The notes beneath the pieces are model-generated. The model did not search any database. It saw only the letters and a list, made by a program, of their open reading frames with translations, and had not been told where the DNA came from. Both the position numbers and the translations under genes were made by a program. Below are positions 18,297 to 28,026 of a DNA stretch of 64,000 nt, piece after piece. This stretch comes from Pigmentiphaga aceris (GTDB lineage Bacteria; Pseudomonadota; Gammaproteobacteria; Burkholderiales; Burkholderiaceae_B): positions 4,030,001 through 4,094,000 of the forward strand of contig NZ_CP043046.1 in assembly GCF_008119665.1 (NCBI RefSeq), given 5' to 3'. The stretch's first letter is position 1. Every line of letters starts with the position of its first letter.

Positions 18297-18403
18297 GGGT
18301 TGGGCTTCTAGGCATCACGATTTGAAATCGCCGCACTTTCTCTCGACGACCAGCGACAGTCAGACGAAGTGAAGGTCAAGCGCAAGGCCATGATCGCCAA
18401 TAC

Positions 18404-18430
18404 ACAAGGGGCACCAGTCGTGCCCCTTGT
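18404..18430. terminator. Hairpin between convergent genes
   Basis: ACAAGGGGCAC-cagtc-GTGCCCCTTGT: a perfect 11-bp stem in the gap between the AhpD-like gene and the end of the outer-membrane-factor gene. It lacks a strong U-run on either side, so it may act as a weak bidirectional terminator or mRNA 3' stabiliser. Confidence 0.5.
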
Positions 18431-18448
18431 CACGTGCCCGATGAAAAA

Positions 18449-20020
18449 CTACTTCATCGCCACCGGCAGTTCATCCACCGACGCCAGCGGCAGATTCCCA
18501 CCCAGCGCCTGATACAGCGTGGCCTGGGTCGTCAGTTGCTGCAAGCGATTCGCAGCAAACGACAGTTCCGCGCTACGCCTGCGCTCCTGCGCATCCAGCC
18601 AGGGCTGCAAGGCCACACCGCCGCTGCGATAACGCACTTCGTACAGACGTTCTGCGTTGCGCTGGGCGTCCAGCGTGATCGCCAGATGCTCAGCGCGCTC
18701 TGCGTATTGTCGACGTGCCGACAGGCTGTTTTCCACCTCGGAAAACGCGGTGTACAGCGTCTGCCGGAAGTTGATCACTGCTTGCTGATACTGCGCTTCG
18801 GTCAACTGCGTGTTCAGTTTCATCTCCTGATACCGAATGAAAGGCAGCGACAGGCCCGCACCAATCGCCAGCACCGGATTGCGCAGCACTTCCAGCAAGG
18901 CGCTGCTCGACGTACCTAGCGATCCGGTCAGGGTCAGGCTTGGATAGTAGGCAGCACGGCTGGCATCACCGAAGGCCAGGGTTTCGCGCAGGCGCATTTC
19001 TGCTGCACGCAGGTCGGGACGACGGGCCAGCATGTCGGCCGGCAGGCCGGTGGCAATCGGGGGCAGTTCGTCCAGCGGCAATGACTGCGGTTCAGCATCT
19101 AACCAAGCCTTCAGGCTGTCTTCGCCGGGGGGTGCATCGAACAGAATGGCCAGCGCGTTACGTGATTCAGTGCGCTGCTGAACCAGCAAGGTGCGCGATG
19201 CCAATTGGCTGGCTACCGATGCTTCGGCTTCACGCAATTCCAATTGCGCCGAGGCACCTGCCTGGTACTGCGCCTGCACCAAGGCCAAGGTGCGGCGTGC
19301 GTAGTCCAGGCTGGCGTCGGTGCTGGCCAATTCGCCGTTCTGATACGCGATCTGCCAGTACAGCCCTGCCACGGTGCCCGCCAGCGCCTGGGCGGCAGAC
19401 TGGCGGTCTTGTTCGGTTGCGTTGGCTTCCCAGGTTTGCGCGTCGCGTGTGTTGCCCAACCGGTTCCACATGTCGACTTCGTAGCTCAGCGAGACGCTGG
19501 CCCCGCTGCTGCGCCGGCTGGTGCCGGTGTTGAGCGGCGTCGACACACTGTTGCTGATACTCGAAGACGCCTGGGGCCACAGTCTGTTGGCAGCCAGACC
19601 GGCGTTCAGGCGGGCCTCGCGTACCCTCCATGCGGCAGCGGCCAGGTTGTTGTTGCGGGCCAGGGCGGATTCGACCAAGCGCGTCAATGCCGGGTCATTG
19701 AAGGCGCGCCACCAGGTGTCGATGGCGGGTGTCGCAACCGCAGATGCCGCATCACGTTGCGCCCAATCGGTAGGCGTCGAGACGGCCGGACGGGTGTAGT
19801 CGGTGGTGGTCGCGCACCCTTGCAATACCAGCAAGGCCGCCAACGCCAGACCCGACATCCACATGCGAGGGGTGGGTGCACGCCGCGCTGAGGCACGCGC
19901 GTTCAGCCCAGCAGCCCACCCATGCGGCGCGCCCGACAACGCGCCCTGGCCAGCGGTCGCGAACCCACCCGCCATGCCGTGCGATTCAATCCCGTTCAGA
20001 CTATTCATATTCATACTCAT
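18449..20020 (-). CDS. Outer membrane efflux lipoprotein, TolC/NodT family
   Basis: About 523 residues from the ATG at 20020, two nt after the macB stop. The lipobox LLVLQGC gives a lipidated Cys near residue 69; upstream of it is an unusually long N-region (~55 residues) before the hydrophobic stretch. The rest is the NodT/OprM type with two repeated halves of long helices (e.g. NNLAAAAWRVREARLNAGLAA; AEMRLRETLAFGDAS). It supplies the outer-membrane channel for MacA–MacB encoded upstream in the same operon. An ATG at 20014 is an equally possible start. Confidence 0.87.
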   Translation of the reverse strand: MSMNMNSLNGIESHGMAGGFATAGQGALSGAPHGWAAGLNARASARRAPTPRMWMSGLALAALLVLQGCATTTDYTRPAVSTPTDWAQRDAASAVATPAIDTWWRAFNDPALTRLVESALARNNNLAAAAWRVREARLNAGLAANRLWPQASSSISNSVSTPLNTGTSRRSSGASVSLSYEVDMWNRLGNTRDAQTWEANATEQDRQSAAQALAGTVAGLYWQIAYQNGELASTDASLDYARRTLALVQAQYQAGASAQLELREAEASVASQLASRTLLVQQRTESRNALAILFDAPPGEDSLKAWLDAEPQSLPLDELPPIATGLPADMLARRPDLRAAEMRLRETLAFGDASRAAYYPSLTLTGSLGTSSSALLEVLRNPVLAIGAGLSLPFIRYQEMKLNTQLTEAQYQQAVINFRQTLYTAFSEVENSLSARRQYAERAEHLAITLDAQRNAERLYEVRYRSGGVALQPWLDAQERRRSAELSFAANRLQQLTTQATLYQALGGNLPLASVDELPVAMK

Positions 20021-20021
20021 C

Positions 20022-21986
20022 TCAATCCCGCGCCAAGGCATCGACCGGGTCCAGACGTGCCGCCGAACGCGCGGGCAGGAATCCGAACACCACGCCGATC
20101 AGCGTTGCGCACAAGAAGGCATACAGCATCGAGGCTGATGAAAACGCCATGGTGAAGTTGCTGCTGAAGCGCGCGAACGCCGCGCCAAAGCCAAGCGCCG
20201 TAGCAATCCCCAGCACACCGCCGATCAGGCAGACCAGCACCGCTTCGATCAGGAACTGTTGCTGGATGTCCGCCTGCCGCGCGCCGACCGCCATGCGCAC
20301 GCCAATCTCGCGGGTACGTTCCGTCACGCTGACCAGCATGATGTTCATCACGCCGATGCCACCCACCAGCAGCGAGATCACGGCAATCGACGAGATCAGC
20401 AGCGTCATGGTCTGCGTGGTGCTTTCAATGGTCTGGCGAATGCTGTCAGTGTTCAGCACATAGAAGTCGACCCGCCCGTGACGGGCTTCCAGCAACTGGC
20501 TGATGCCCTGCTCGGCCGCTTCCATCGACGCATCGTCGTCCACCCGCACGGTGATGCTGCGCAAGTGACCTTGCCCGATCAAACGGCGCATGGCGGTCGT
20601 GTACGGCACAAAGACGTTCAGCGCTTCGCTGTTGCCAAAGGCACTGTCTTTCTTGGCCGTGACGCCGATCACCTGCACCGGCAAAGACCCCAGCAAGATC
20701 ACCTGGCCCACGGGGTTTGCGATGTCGGGAAACAGGGTCTTGCGGGTGTTGTCGTCGATGACTGCCACCTGGCCCAGACGACGCACGGCGTCATCATCGA
20801 AGGCGGCCCCGTTTGCCAGCTCCAGCCCCTTTACGCGGAAGTACTGTTCCCCTACCCCGTTGACCGTAGCCGATGCCTCGATGCTGCGGTAGCGCGCCGT
20901 CACTGAACTGCTGACGTTGGGCGTCACGCTGTCCACATAACCTTGTTCGGCCAATGCATCGGCATCACCCGGCACCAGGGTGCGTATGCGCGCAGACCGC
21001 GTGTCTCCGAAGCCGGTGCCGGAGAACACCTCAATGGTATTGGTGCCGATGGAGCTGATGTTGGCCAGCACCTTCTGGCGCGATCCTTCGCCCAGTGCCA
21101 CCACCGACACCACGGATGCAATACCGATGATGATGCCGAGCATGGTCAGGAAGGTGCGCAACCGGTGCGCATTCATGGCCAGCAAAGCCATGCGGAAGGC
21201 TTCTGTCAGGCGGTCGAAGAATGCGCCGACCCCGCCTGAACGAGCTTCCGCCAAGGGCTTGGCGGCAGGTGCGATATCGGCGGCACCGCTATCGGAAATC
21301 ACCTCGCCGTCGCGCATCTCGATGATGCGCTGCGCATGGCGGGCCACCGACATATCGTGGGTCACGATGATGACGGTGTGGCCATCGGCATGCAGCTCTT
21401 CGAGGATCTTCATCACCTCAGCACCGGAATGCGTGTCCAGCGCCCCGGTGGGCTCGTCGGCCAAGATCACGCTGCCGCCGTTCATCAATGCGCGCGCAAT
21501 CGATACCCGTTGCTGCTGGCCGCCTGACAGCTTGCCGGGCGGGTGTTCCAGCCGATCCGACAGGCCCAATCGGCCCAGCAGCGCCTGCGCACGTTCATGA
21601 CGCGCGCCACGCGCAACGCCGGCATACACCGCAGGCACTTCCACATTGCCTTGCGCCGTCAGGTCCGACAGCAGGTGATAACGCTGGAAGATGAAGCCAA
21701 AATGTTCGCGACGCAGCGCGGCGAGTTCATCGGCATCCAGCTCGCGGACCTCACGACCGGCCACCCGATAACTGCCGCGAGACGGCCTATCCAGGCAGCC
21801 CAGCAGGTTCATCAGCGTGGACTTGCCCGAGCCTGATTGGCCGACAATCGCCACCATCTCGCCCGCTCGGATCGTGATGTCGATCTCTTTCAGCGCAGCA
21901 ATCGTGGATTCGCCTGCGGGAAACTCGCGCCAGACACCTTGCAGCGACAGCAAGGGCGCGCTGTCCCTGGTCTGTGATGCAGCCAT
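20022..21986 (-). CDS. macB: MacB-type ABC exporter (ATP-binding/permease)
   Basis: 654 residues. N-terminal nucleotide-binding domain with Walker [23 protein letters not shown], signature [15 protein letters not shown], Walker [13 protein letters not shown] and switch His in IIVTHDM; then TM1 around residue 275 ([38 protein letters not shown]), a large periplasmic MacB_PCD domain and three C-terminal TMs (FtsX domain, ending near the C-terminus with PVDALARD). It is the macrolide/peptide/siderophore-type mechanotransmission exporter. ATG overlaps the macA stop (TGATG); the outer membrane factor follows immediately. Confidence 0.95.
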   Translation of the reverse strand: MAASQTRDSAPLLSLQGVWREFPAGESTIAALKEIDITIRAGEMVAIVGQSGSGKSTLMNLLGCLDRPSRGSYRVAGREVRELDADELAALRREHFGFIFQRYHLLSDLTAQGNVEVPAVYAGVARGARHERAQALLGRLGLSDRLEHPPGKLSGGQQQRVSIARALMNGGSVILADEPTGALDTHSGAEVMKILEELHADGHTVIIVTHDMSVARHAQRIIEMRDGEVISDSGAADIAPAAKPLAEARSGGVGAFFDRLTEAFRMALLAMNAHRLRTFLTMLGIIIGIASVVSVVALGEGSRQKVLANISSIGTNTIEVFSGTGFGDTRSARIRTLVPGDADALAEQGYVDSVTPNVSSSVTARYRSIEASATVNGVGEQYFRVKGLELANGAAFDDDAVRRLGQVAVIDDNTRKTLFPDIANPVGQVILLGSLPVQVIGVTAKKDSAFGNSEALNVFVPYTTAMRRLIGQGHLRSITVRVDDDASMEAAEQGISQLLEARHGRVDFYVLNTDSIRQTIESTTQTMTLLISSIAVISLLVGGIGVMNIMLVSVTERTREIGVRMAVGARQADIQQQFLIEAVLVCLIGGVLGIATALGFGAAFARFSSNFTMAFSSASMLYAFLCATLIGVVFGFLPARSAARLDPVDALARD

Positions 21987-23206
21987 CAGAACATCCTCGG
22001 CGGGCCGCCGCGTCCCATGCCCGGCATGCGACCCGGGCCGCCTGCGGCACCTGCGCCTGCTGCGTCGCCCAACACCACGCGTTCGCCCTCTGCAATGCCT
22101 TCCAGCACCTGCACCATCACGTTGTTGTTGATGCCAACCTTGATGCGGCGTGGCGTGGCCGTGCCGTCGGCACCGATCACCCGCACCGTGTAGCCATCGC
22201 GGCCACGACGACCGAGTGCGCCAACCGGAATCAGCACCGTCTGCTTGGCTTCCGCACGCACGATATTGACCATCGCGGTCATCGAGATGCGCAGTTGCCG
22301 ATCGGGATTGGGCACATCGAACAAGCCGTTGTAATAGATGGCGGTCGTGCTGCTGCTGGACGAAGTGCTGGAACTGCTGGTGGACGTGTCGCTGGCCGTG
22401 ATGCTGTCGGTGGCCGGTTCAATGGTTCGCAGTTGGCCGGTATAGCGCTTGTCCGGCTCACCCAGAATGGTGAAAGACACGCGCTGCCCCACTTTTACGC
22501 GGGTAACGTCGGCTTCCGAGATATAGGCCTTCACCGTCATGGTGTCGAGCTGCGCCACCTTGATGATGGTGGGCGTCGACTGGTTGGCATTTACCGTCGT
22601 GCCTTCTTCGGTGACGATGGCCACGACCTGCCCGTCGATCGGCGAGGTGATCTGCGTGTAACCCAGGTTCAGCCTGGCGGTGTCCACCGTGATGCGCGCC
22701 TGCGCAACCTGCGCGTCCAGCGCGTCGATGTTGGCCTTGCTGGTATTGAATGCGGCTTCTGCGCTTTCCAGGTCGGCTTGCGGGCTGGCGTCAGCGCGAC
22801 GGGTTTCCTGCTGGCGTTTCAAGGTCAGCTGGTTCTGCTGCAAGGTGGCTTGCGCGGCGCGGCGTTGTGCCTGCACATTGGCAAGTGCAGCCTCGGCATT
22901 TTTCAGCGCATTTTGCTGGGTCAGGGATTCGATCTCGGCAACCAGCTGGCCCGCCTTGACCTCGTCACCCAGCGCCACCTTCAAGGACTTGACCCGCCCG
23001 GAAGCCTGCGCACCCACGCTGACCTGCCGAAGCGCACGCAGCGTGCCGTTGGCCAGCACGGAATCTTCGATGTTGCCGGTCGTGGCGACGGCAGAAACGA
23101 AGGTGGGCGCAGGCGCGGCTTTGAGCATCGGCCACGCGAAGTAGGCACCGACCCCTGCCGCCACCAACACTGCGGCCATCAACAAACGAGAATGTGTCTT
23201 TTTCAT
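21986..23206 (-). CDS. macA: MacA-type periplasmic adaptor (membrane fusion protein)
   Basis: 406 residues from the ATG at 23206 (upstream in-frame extension to 23257 is not family-like). An N-terminal membrane anchor ([17 protein letters not shown]) is followed by the lipoyl half ([26 protein letters not shown]), an alpha-hairpin rich in Gln/Ala, the second lipoyl half ([17 protein letters not shown]) and beta-barrel. A low-complexity Ser/Thr run (near 22345–22400) interrupts the barrel, and the C-terminus is Gly/Met/Pro-rich. It bridges MacB and the outer membrane channel. First gene of the macA–macB–OMF operon. Confidence 0.93.
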   Translation of the reverse strand: MKKTHSRLLMAAVLVAAGVGAYFAWPMLKAAPAPTFVSAVATTGNIEDSVLANGTLRALRQVSVGAQASGRVKSLKVALGDEVKAGQLVAEIESLTQQNALKNAEAALANVQAQRRAAQATLQQNQLTLKRQQETRRADASPQADLESAEAAFNTSKANIDALDAQVAQARITVDTARLNLGYTQITSPIDGQVVAIVTEEGTTVNANQSTPTIIKVAQLDTMTVKAYISEADVTRVKVGQRVSFTILGEPDKRYTGQLRTIEPATDSITASDTSTSSSSTSSSSSTTAIYYNGLFDVPNPDRQLRISMTAMVNIVRAEAKQTVLIPVGALGRRGRDGYTVRVIGADGTATPRRIKVGINNNVMVQVLEGIAEGERVVLGDAAGAGAAGGPGRMPGMGRGGPPRMF

Positions 23207-23375
23207 GCTGCGCATTCTGACGGGAAAATGTGCAGCAAAGGTGAAGCGCCCGGACAATTTTCGGGTGCTCTAAAGGCAGATGCAGGCGAGCGTTTCGAGC
23301 GATCGGGCAGATAAAGAACGATCAACCAGACTCAGGAGAATGAGCTTGAAACCACTCGCCCCGCCAGCGCAGGCC

Positions 23376-23831
23376 TCAATACATCTTGTACGGCAGGAAC
23401 TTGCCCGACAGCACCACATTCACCCGGTCACCCTTGGGGTCGGCCTGACGGTCGATGTCCATCGAGAAATCGATGGCGCTCATGATGCCGTCGCCGAATT
23501 CTTCGTGAATCAACTCCTTGATCGTGGTGCCGTAGACGCTGACGATTTCGTACCAGCGATAGATCAGCGGGTCGGTCGGCACGGGCGTCGGCAGCGAGCC
23601 CTTGTAGGGCACGATCTGCAACCAGGCGATGGCTTCGTCGTTCAGGTCGAATATGCCGCCCACTACGTCGGCCTGGGCCTTGGTCATCTGCATCTGGCCG
23701 AGGCAGGCGGCGGTTGTCCATGCCTTGCTCTGGCCTACTTGCGTGGCCACATCGGCCCATTTGATGCCCTTGCGGACTTTGGCCGACACAATCTGGCGGG
23801 TGACTTCACTGCGGTCGTAGATGGCGGACAT
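23376..23831 (-). CDS. cynS: Cyanase (cyanate hydratase)
   Basis: 151 residues from the ATG at 23831, within the usual 147–156. It decomposes cyanate with bicarbonate to ammonia and carbon dioxide. The catalytic Arg and Glu lie in IYRWYEIVSVYG and the catalytic Ser in GDGIMSAIDFSM; the C-terminal GKFLPYKMY is the family tail. The decamer is cytoplasmic. It is the last gene of a cyanate-uptake operon with the three ABC transporter genes upstream. Confidence 0.95.
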   Translation of the reverse strand: MSAIYDRSEVTRQIVSAKVRKGIKWADVATQVGQSKAWTTAACLGQMQMTKAQADVVGGIFDLNDEAIAWLQIVPYKGSLPTPVPTDPLIYRWYEIVSVYGTTIKELIHEEFGDGIMSAIDFSMDIDRQADPKGDRVNVVLSGKFLPYKMY

Positions 23832-23942
23832 GGCGATACTCCGGATGGAATCGGGTCTTGGAAATGAATGTGGACGTGAAGTGCTGGTGTTCGAAACGCA
23901 GGGGTTTGAAGCCGGCTGTTGCACACAGGCTTGGCAGAAAAT

Positions 23943-24785
23943 TCAGGCGGGGAGCAAGCCCGGTGTGACCACTTGGGGCGCACCAAGCGCCCTGCCCTCG
24001 GCTTGGATCGTCTTTGAACGATTGACCAGGAAATCGACCAGGTGATTGCGGATCGGGTAGTACTGCGGGTCGTGGTGAACTGTGCTGCGGGTGCGGTCGC
24101 GGGGCATGGTGTTCTGCACGATCTCGGCAATGCGCGCCTGCGGGCCGTTGCTCATCAGCAGGATCTTGTCAGCCAGCAAAATGGCCTCGTCAACATCGTG
24201 CGTAATCATGAACACGGTCTGGTGCGTGGCCTGCACGATGCGCAGCAGTTCGTCCTGGATGGTGCCGCGTGTCAGCGCATCCAACGCGCCGAAAGGCTCG
24301 TCCAGCAAGAGCATTTTCGGTTCGATGGAAAAGGCGCGTGCAATGCCCACGCGTTGTTTCATGCCGCCAGACAAGGCGGCTGGTTTCTTGTCGATGGCGT
24401 GGGTCAAGCCCACCATGTCGACGTTGCGCACGACTTGTTCGTCAATCTGTTTGGCGTTCCATTCGGGCCAGCGCGATGCGACGGCAAAAGCGATGTTGCG
24501 ACGGACTGTCAGCCAGGGCATCAACGCATGGCTTTGGAACACTACCCCGCGTTGCAGGCTTGGCCCGCTGACTTCCTGGCCGTCCATGATGACGGTGCCC
24601 GAGCTGGCCTGTTCCAGCCCGGCCAGCACGTTCAAGATGGTGGTCTTGCCACAGCCGGAATGACCAACGATGCAAACGAATTCGCCGCGCGCGATGCTGA
24701 AATCGACGGACTCGAATACAGGCGGTGCGCCGTGTACGTAGGACTTGGACAGGCCACGGACATCGAGGAAAGGTGTCTGTGTCAT
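23943..24785 (-). CDS. ABC transporter ATP-binding protein (NrtD/TauB/CynD-like)
   Basis: 280 residues from the ATG at 24785 (a GTG 9 nt upstream is also in frame). Walker A VGHSGCGKTT, Q-loop FQSHALMPWLTVR, signature LSGGMKQRVGIARAF, Walker B MLLLDEPFGALD and ITHD are intact. It belongs to the nitrate/sulfonate/bicarbonate/cyanate group. The stop lies 111 nt before cynS, so in this context it most likely energises cyanate import. Confidence 0.92.
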   Translation of the reverse strand: MTQTPFLDVRGLSKSYVHGAPPVFESVDFSIARGEFVCIVGHSGCGKTTILNVLAGLEQASSGTVIMDGQEVSGPSLQRGVVFQSHALMPWLTVRRNIAFAVASRWPEWNAKQIDEQVVRNVDMVGLTHAIDKKPAALSGGMKQRVGIARAFSIEPKMLLLDEPFGALDALTRGTIQDELLRIVQATHQTVFMITHDVDEAILLADKILLMSNGPQARIAEIVQNTMPRDRTRSTVHHDPQYYPIRNHLVDFLVNRSKTIQAEGRALGAPQVVTPGLLPA

Positions 24786-24845
24786 TGATGCCACCTGTTG
24801 TGATTCAAGCTGCCGTTATTCCGTCTGCCTTCATTCCACCAGCTG

Positions 24846-25715
24846 TTATTCCACATACGTCACCCGCTTCTGCAGCAGCACAAACAACCGATCCAACAAC
24901 ATGCCCACCACCCCGATCGTCAGGATCGCGAACAGCACGTTGGTCAGCGACAGGTTGTTCCACTCGTTCCACACGAAGTAGCCAATGCCCGTGCCGCCCA
25001 CCAGCATCTCGGCGGCCACGATCACCAGCCACGCAATGCCCATGGAAATGCGCATACCCGTCACGATGGTGGGTGCGGCTGCCGGCAGAATCACTTGCAG
25101 CGCCCGGCGCAACGGCCGAACTTCCAAGGTGCGCGCCACGTTCAGCCATTCCCGGCGCACATTGGCCACGCCGAACGCGGTGTTCAGCAACATCGGCCAC
25201 ACCGAGCAGATGAAGATCACAAAGATCCCCGAGATCGACGAATCCTTGATGGTGTAGAGCGCAAGCGGCATCCACGCGAGCGGCGATATCGGTTTCAGCA
25301 CCTGAATGAAGGGGTCGAGCGCCCGGTGCAGCATGGGTGACATGCCAATCACGAAGCCCAGCGGCAAGGCCACCAGCACGGCCAGCAAAAAGCCCAGCCC
25401 CACGCGCCCGAGCGAGTGCGCAACCTGGATGCCGATGCCCTTGTCATTCGGGCCGTTGTCGTAGAAGGGCGAAGAAAGCTGCGCAACAATGGTCTGGCCC
25501 AATTGAACCGGCGTGGGGAAGCCACTGGTCTTGGCTTCCTTCTCCGGGTCCTTGCCCAGCATCTTCTGGTATTCGATTTCCTCGGCCGTCATCTTCACGG
25601 CACTGCCGGCCCCCCCTTTCACCGGCAGCGTCGCCAGGTGCCAGCTGCCGATCAGCACAACCAGCAGCAGCACAGACACCAATGCGGCGCGAACGCGTTC
25701 AGACACTTGCTTCAT
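24846..25715 (-). CDS. ABC transporter permease (NrtB/CynB-like)
   Basis: 289 residues. N-terminal TM near residues 10–30, a periplasmic loop, then five more hydrophobic segments; the EAA-like loop is visible as NVARTLEVRPLRRALQVILPAAAPTI. The family serves nitrate, taurine and cyanate. It sits between the ATPase and substrate-binding genes of the cyn operon. Confidence 0.92.
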   Translation of the reverse strand: MKQVSERVRAALVSVLLLVVLIGSWHLATLPVKGGAGSAVKMTAEEIEYQKMLGKDPEKEAKTSGFPTPVQLGQTIVAQLSSPFYDNGPNDKGIGIQVAHSLGRVGLGFLLAVLVALPLGFVIGMSPMLHRALDPFIQVLKPISPLAWMPLALYTIKDSSISGIFVIFICSVWPMLLNTAFGVANVRREWLNVARTLEVRPLRRALQVILPAAAPTIVTGMRISMGIAWLVIVAAEMLVGGTGIGYFVWNEWNNLSLTNVLFAILTIGVVGMLLDRLFVLLQKRVTYVE

Positions 25716-25788
25716 GCGATGGCCCTCGCGGCTGAGGTGAAAGGGATGACCAAGGCAGCAGTCAAGGCGGCAGTCAATTCAGCAACGC

Positions 25789-27177
25789 TCACGTCGTCTT
25801 CCGAATCGCGAAGCTATTCACATACGCATCCGGGCTGGCCGGGTCGAACTCCTTGTTCATGATCTTGAACTTCGGATACGCGCCGCCTGCGGGGGCCTCC
25901 ATGCCAAGCTCCTTCATCTTGGCGCGGGCGTCGGTCAGCAGGAACACCTGTTCGGCCAGCTGCTTGTATTGCACGTCGCCCTTCACATAACCCCAGCGTT
26001 TCATCTGGGTCATGATCCACACCGCCATCGACTGCCATGGCACCGGGTTGAAGTCGATGCGCTGGGGCACCGTCTGAATTTTGCCCAGGCCGTCTGCATA
26101 GCGGCCAGTCAGCACCTGGGTCACCACCGCTTCCGGCTGGTTCAGATAGGCCTGCGGGGAAATCACTTTGGCAATCAGGCCGCGATTCTCGGGTTTTTCC
26201 GCCATCGCAGCCGCCGTCAACACGGAACGGAACAAGGCGGCAAAGGTATTCGGATGCTGCTTGATGAAGGCTTCCGACGTGGCAAAGGTGCAGCACGGGT
26301 GCCCTTCCCACAGATCACGCGTCAGCAGGTGGATGAAGCCCACTTCGTCGTAGACCGCGCGCTGGTTGAAGGGATCGGGGGCCAAGTACCCGTCGATGTT
26401 GCCGGCACGCAGGTTGGCCACCATTTCAGCCGGCGGCACCACGCGGATCTGAATGTCGCGATCGGGGTCCAGGCCGTGTTCTGCCACGTAGTAGCGCAGC
26501 AGGAAGTTGTGCATCGAAAACTCGAAAGGCACGGCAAACTTGAAGCCCTTCCAGTTCTTCGGATCGCGGTTTTCCTTGTGTTTCATGGCCAAGGTGATGG
26601 CCTGACCATTGACGTTCTGGATGGTGGCCACGCGCATCGGTTCGGCGGTGGACCCGGCACCCATCGAAATGGCCAAAGGCATGGGCGACAACATCTGCGT
26701 GGCGTCGTATTCGCGATTCAGCATCTTGTCGCGGATCAACGCCCAGCCAGCGGTCTTGACCACATCGACGTTCAGGCCATTCTTGCGATAGAAACCCAAC
26801 GGGTGCGCCATGATCAGCGGCGTGGCGCAGGTGATCGGAATGAAGCCGATCTTCAGGTCTTTCTTTTCCAGCGCGGCGGGTTCCTGCGCCATGGCTTGCA
26901 TCGCGCCAATCGGCAGCACGGCTTGAATCGCGGAAATCGCGGTGCCTGCACCCACGGCCTGCAGGAATTTGCGGCGTACGCTGTCCTGCGGAAACAGCGC
27001 CTTGACCATCGCGGCCTCGACGTAGCGGGTCAAATAAGCCTGGTCATCATCGGCGCGCGCTTTCAGGGTGGCAATGGCACCGTCGCGATCATGCTCGCTG
27101 GCACTGGCATGGCGACCGCAGGCGCACCCGGACAATAGCGGGCGATAGGCGTCGTAAGGATCGTGGGCGGCAGGCAT
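25789..27177 (-). CDS. ABC transporter substrate-binding protein, CmpA/NrtA/CynA family (Tat-type signal)
   Basis: 462 residues. A twin-arginine motif SVRRKFLQAVGAG (residues ~66–78) followed by a hydrophobic run and an AQE-like cleavage region shows Tat export, but it is preceded by an unusual ~65-residue, Cys-containing head (GCACGRHAS near residue 17). The mature part is the NrtA/CmpA-type binding fold (LKIGFIPITCATPLIMA; NIDGYLAPDPFNQRAVYD). Expected ligand here is cyanate or nitrate, given cynS at the operon end. First gene of the operon; the response regulator gene ends 125 nt upstream. Confidence 0.88.
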   Translation of the reverse strand: MPAAHDPYDAYRPLLSGCACGRHASASEHDRDGAIATLKARADDDQAYLTRYVEAAMVKALFPQDSVRRKFLQAVGAGTAISAIQAVLPIGAMQAMAQEPAALEKKDLKIGFIPITCATPLIMAHPLGFYRKNGLNVDVVKTAGWALIRDKMLNREYDATQMLSPMPLAISMGAGSTAEPMRVATIQNVNGQAITLAMKHKENRDPKNWKGFKFAVPFEFSMHNFLLRYYVAEHGLDPDRDIQIRVVPPAEMVANLRAGNIDGYLAPDPFNQRAVYDEVGFIHLLTRDLWEGHPCCTFATSEAFIKQHPNTFAALFRSVLTAAAMAEKPENRGLIAKVISPQAYLNQPEAVVTQVLTGRYADGLGKIQTVPQRIDFNPVPWQSMAVWIMTQMKRWGYVKGDVQYKQLAEQVFLLTDARAKMKELGMEAPAGGAYPKFKIMNKEFDPASPDAYVNSFAIRKTT

Positions 27178-27239
27178 GCGAGTCTCCAGGGCAGGTCCGG
27201 ACAGAACCGGGGGGCAAGGACCATGCTACGGAGTCGTGA

Positions 27240-27256
27240 CGCGATGCAACATCGCG
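27240..27256. promoter_or_regulatory. Palindrome upstream of the cyn operon
   Basis: CGCGATG-caa-CATCGCG, a perfect 7-bp inverted repeat 63 nt upstream of the substrate-binding gene start. Could be an operator or a 5' leader hairpin. Confidence 0.45.
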
Positions 27257-27272
27257 ATTCCCGCCATAAACG

Positions 27273-27290
27273 TGTAGGGCTGGCACTACA
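27273..27290. promoter_or_regulatory. Candidate response-regulator box TGTAG-N8-CTACA
   Basis: A dyad TGTAG-ggctggca-CTACA lies ~100 nt upstream of the cyn operon start; a further CTACA occurs at 27302–27306, overlapping the regulator's stop. Dyads of this spacing are typical of NarL/FixJ-type dimers, and the gene for such a regulator is adjacent. Function is inferred. Confidence 0.4.
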
Positions 27291-27301
27291 TTTGGGGGGG
27301 C

Positions 27302-27937
27302 CTACATCTCCACCAGTTGATGCCTGACCGCGTACATGGCGATGCCTACGTCGTTCTGCGCCCCGGTCTTGTCCAGAATCCGGCTGCGATACGTGCTGAC
27401 CGTGTTCGGGCTCAGCGCAAGCTGCCCGGCGATGTCACCAACGCTGTGACCCGCGGCAATCAGCTCGAAAACCTGATATTCACGGCGCGACAAAGCTTCG
27501 TGCGGCGCGTTGGCAGATGGCTGCGCCAAGGCCATCGCCAGCATTTCGGCCTGCCCGGGCGCAACAAAAATGCCCCCGGTCGCCACCTTGCGAATCGCGC
27601 TGGTCAACAGGTCTGCCCCTGCACGTTTATTCAGGTAGCCGGCCGCCCCCAGGCGAAACGATCGACCGGCGTATTGCTTGTCGGGATAGGTGGACAGCAT
27701 CAGCACGGGCTGGCGCGCGGCCTCGCGCTTGATCTGCACCAGCACGTCCAGCCCGTCGCGCTGCGGCATGGCGATATCCAGCAAGACCACATCAAAGCGA
27801 TGTTCGCGCACCGCGCGCAGGGCATCTGCACCGTTGTCGCACTCGGCTGTCACCACGATGTCTTCCGTATCGGCCAGGATTTGCCGCAAGCCCTGGCGCA
27901 CGATCAGATGGTCATCACACATCAATACGTTGATCAC
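27302..27937 (-). CDS. NarL/FixJ-family response regulator
   Basis: 211 residues from a GTG. N-terminal receiver with phospho-acceptor D54 (VVLLDIAMPQRDG), the acidic pair CDD near residue 8 and the conserved Lys region; C-terminal LuxR-type helix-turn-helix (LSRREYQVFELIAAGHSVGDIAGQLALSPNTVSTYRSRIL). It is transcribed after the PAS kinase (89-nt gap) and upstream of the cyanate operon in the same direction, so I infer it as that operon's regulator, in place of the LysR protein CynR known from E. coli. Confidence 0.9.
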   Translation of the reverse strand: MINVLMCDDHLIVRQGLRQILADTEDIVVTAECDNGADALRAVREHRFDVVLLDIAMPQRDGLDVLVQIKREAARQPVLMLSTYPDKQYAGRSFRLGAAGYLNKRAGADLLTSAIRKVATGGIFVAPGQAEMLAMALAQPSANAPHEALSRREYQVFELIAAGHSVGDIAGQLALSPNTVSTYRSRILDKTGAQNDVGIAMYAVRHQLVEM

Positions 27938-28026
27938 CTGCGGGCTCCTTCAGAAATCGAACAAAAAAATCGGCCGTTCGTGCCGCCGCACGCACACAGC
28001 CAGATGAATATGAGACACTCGTCTCG

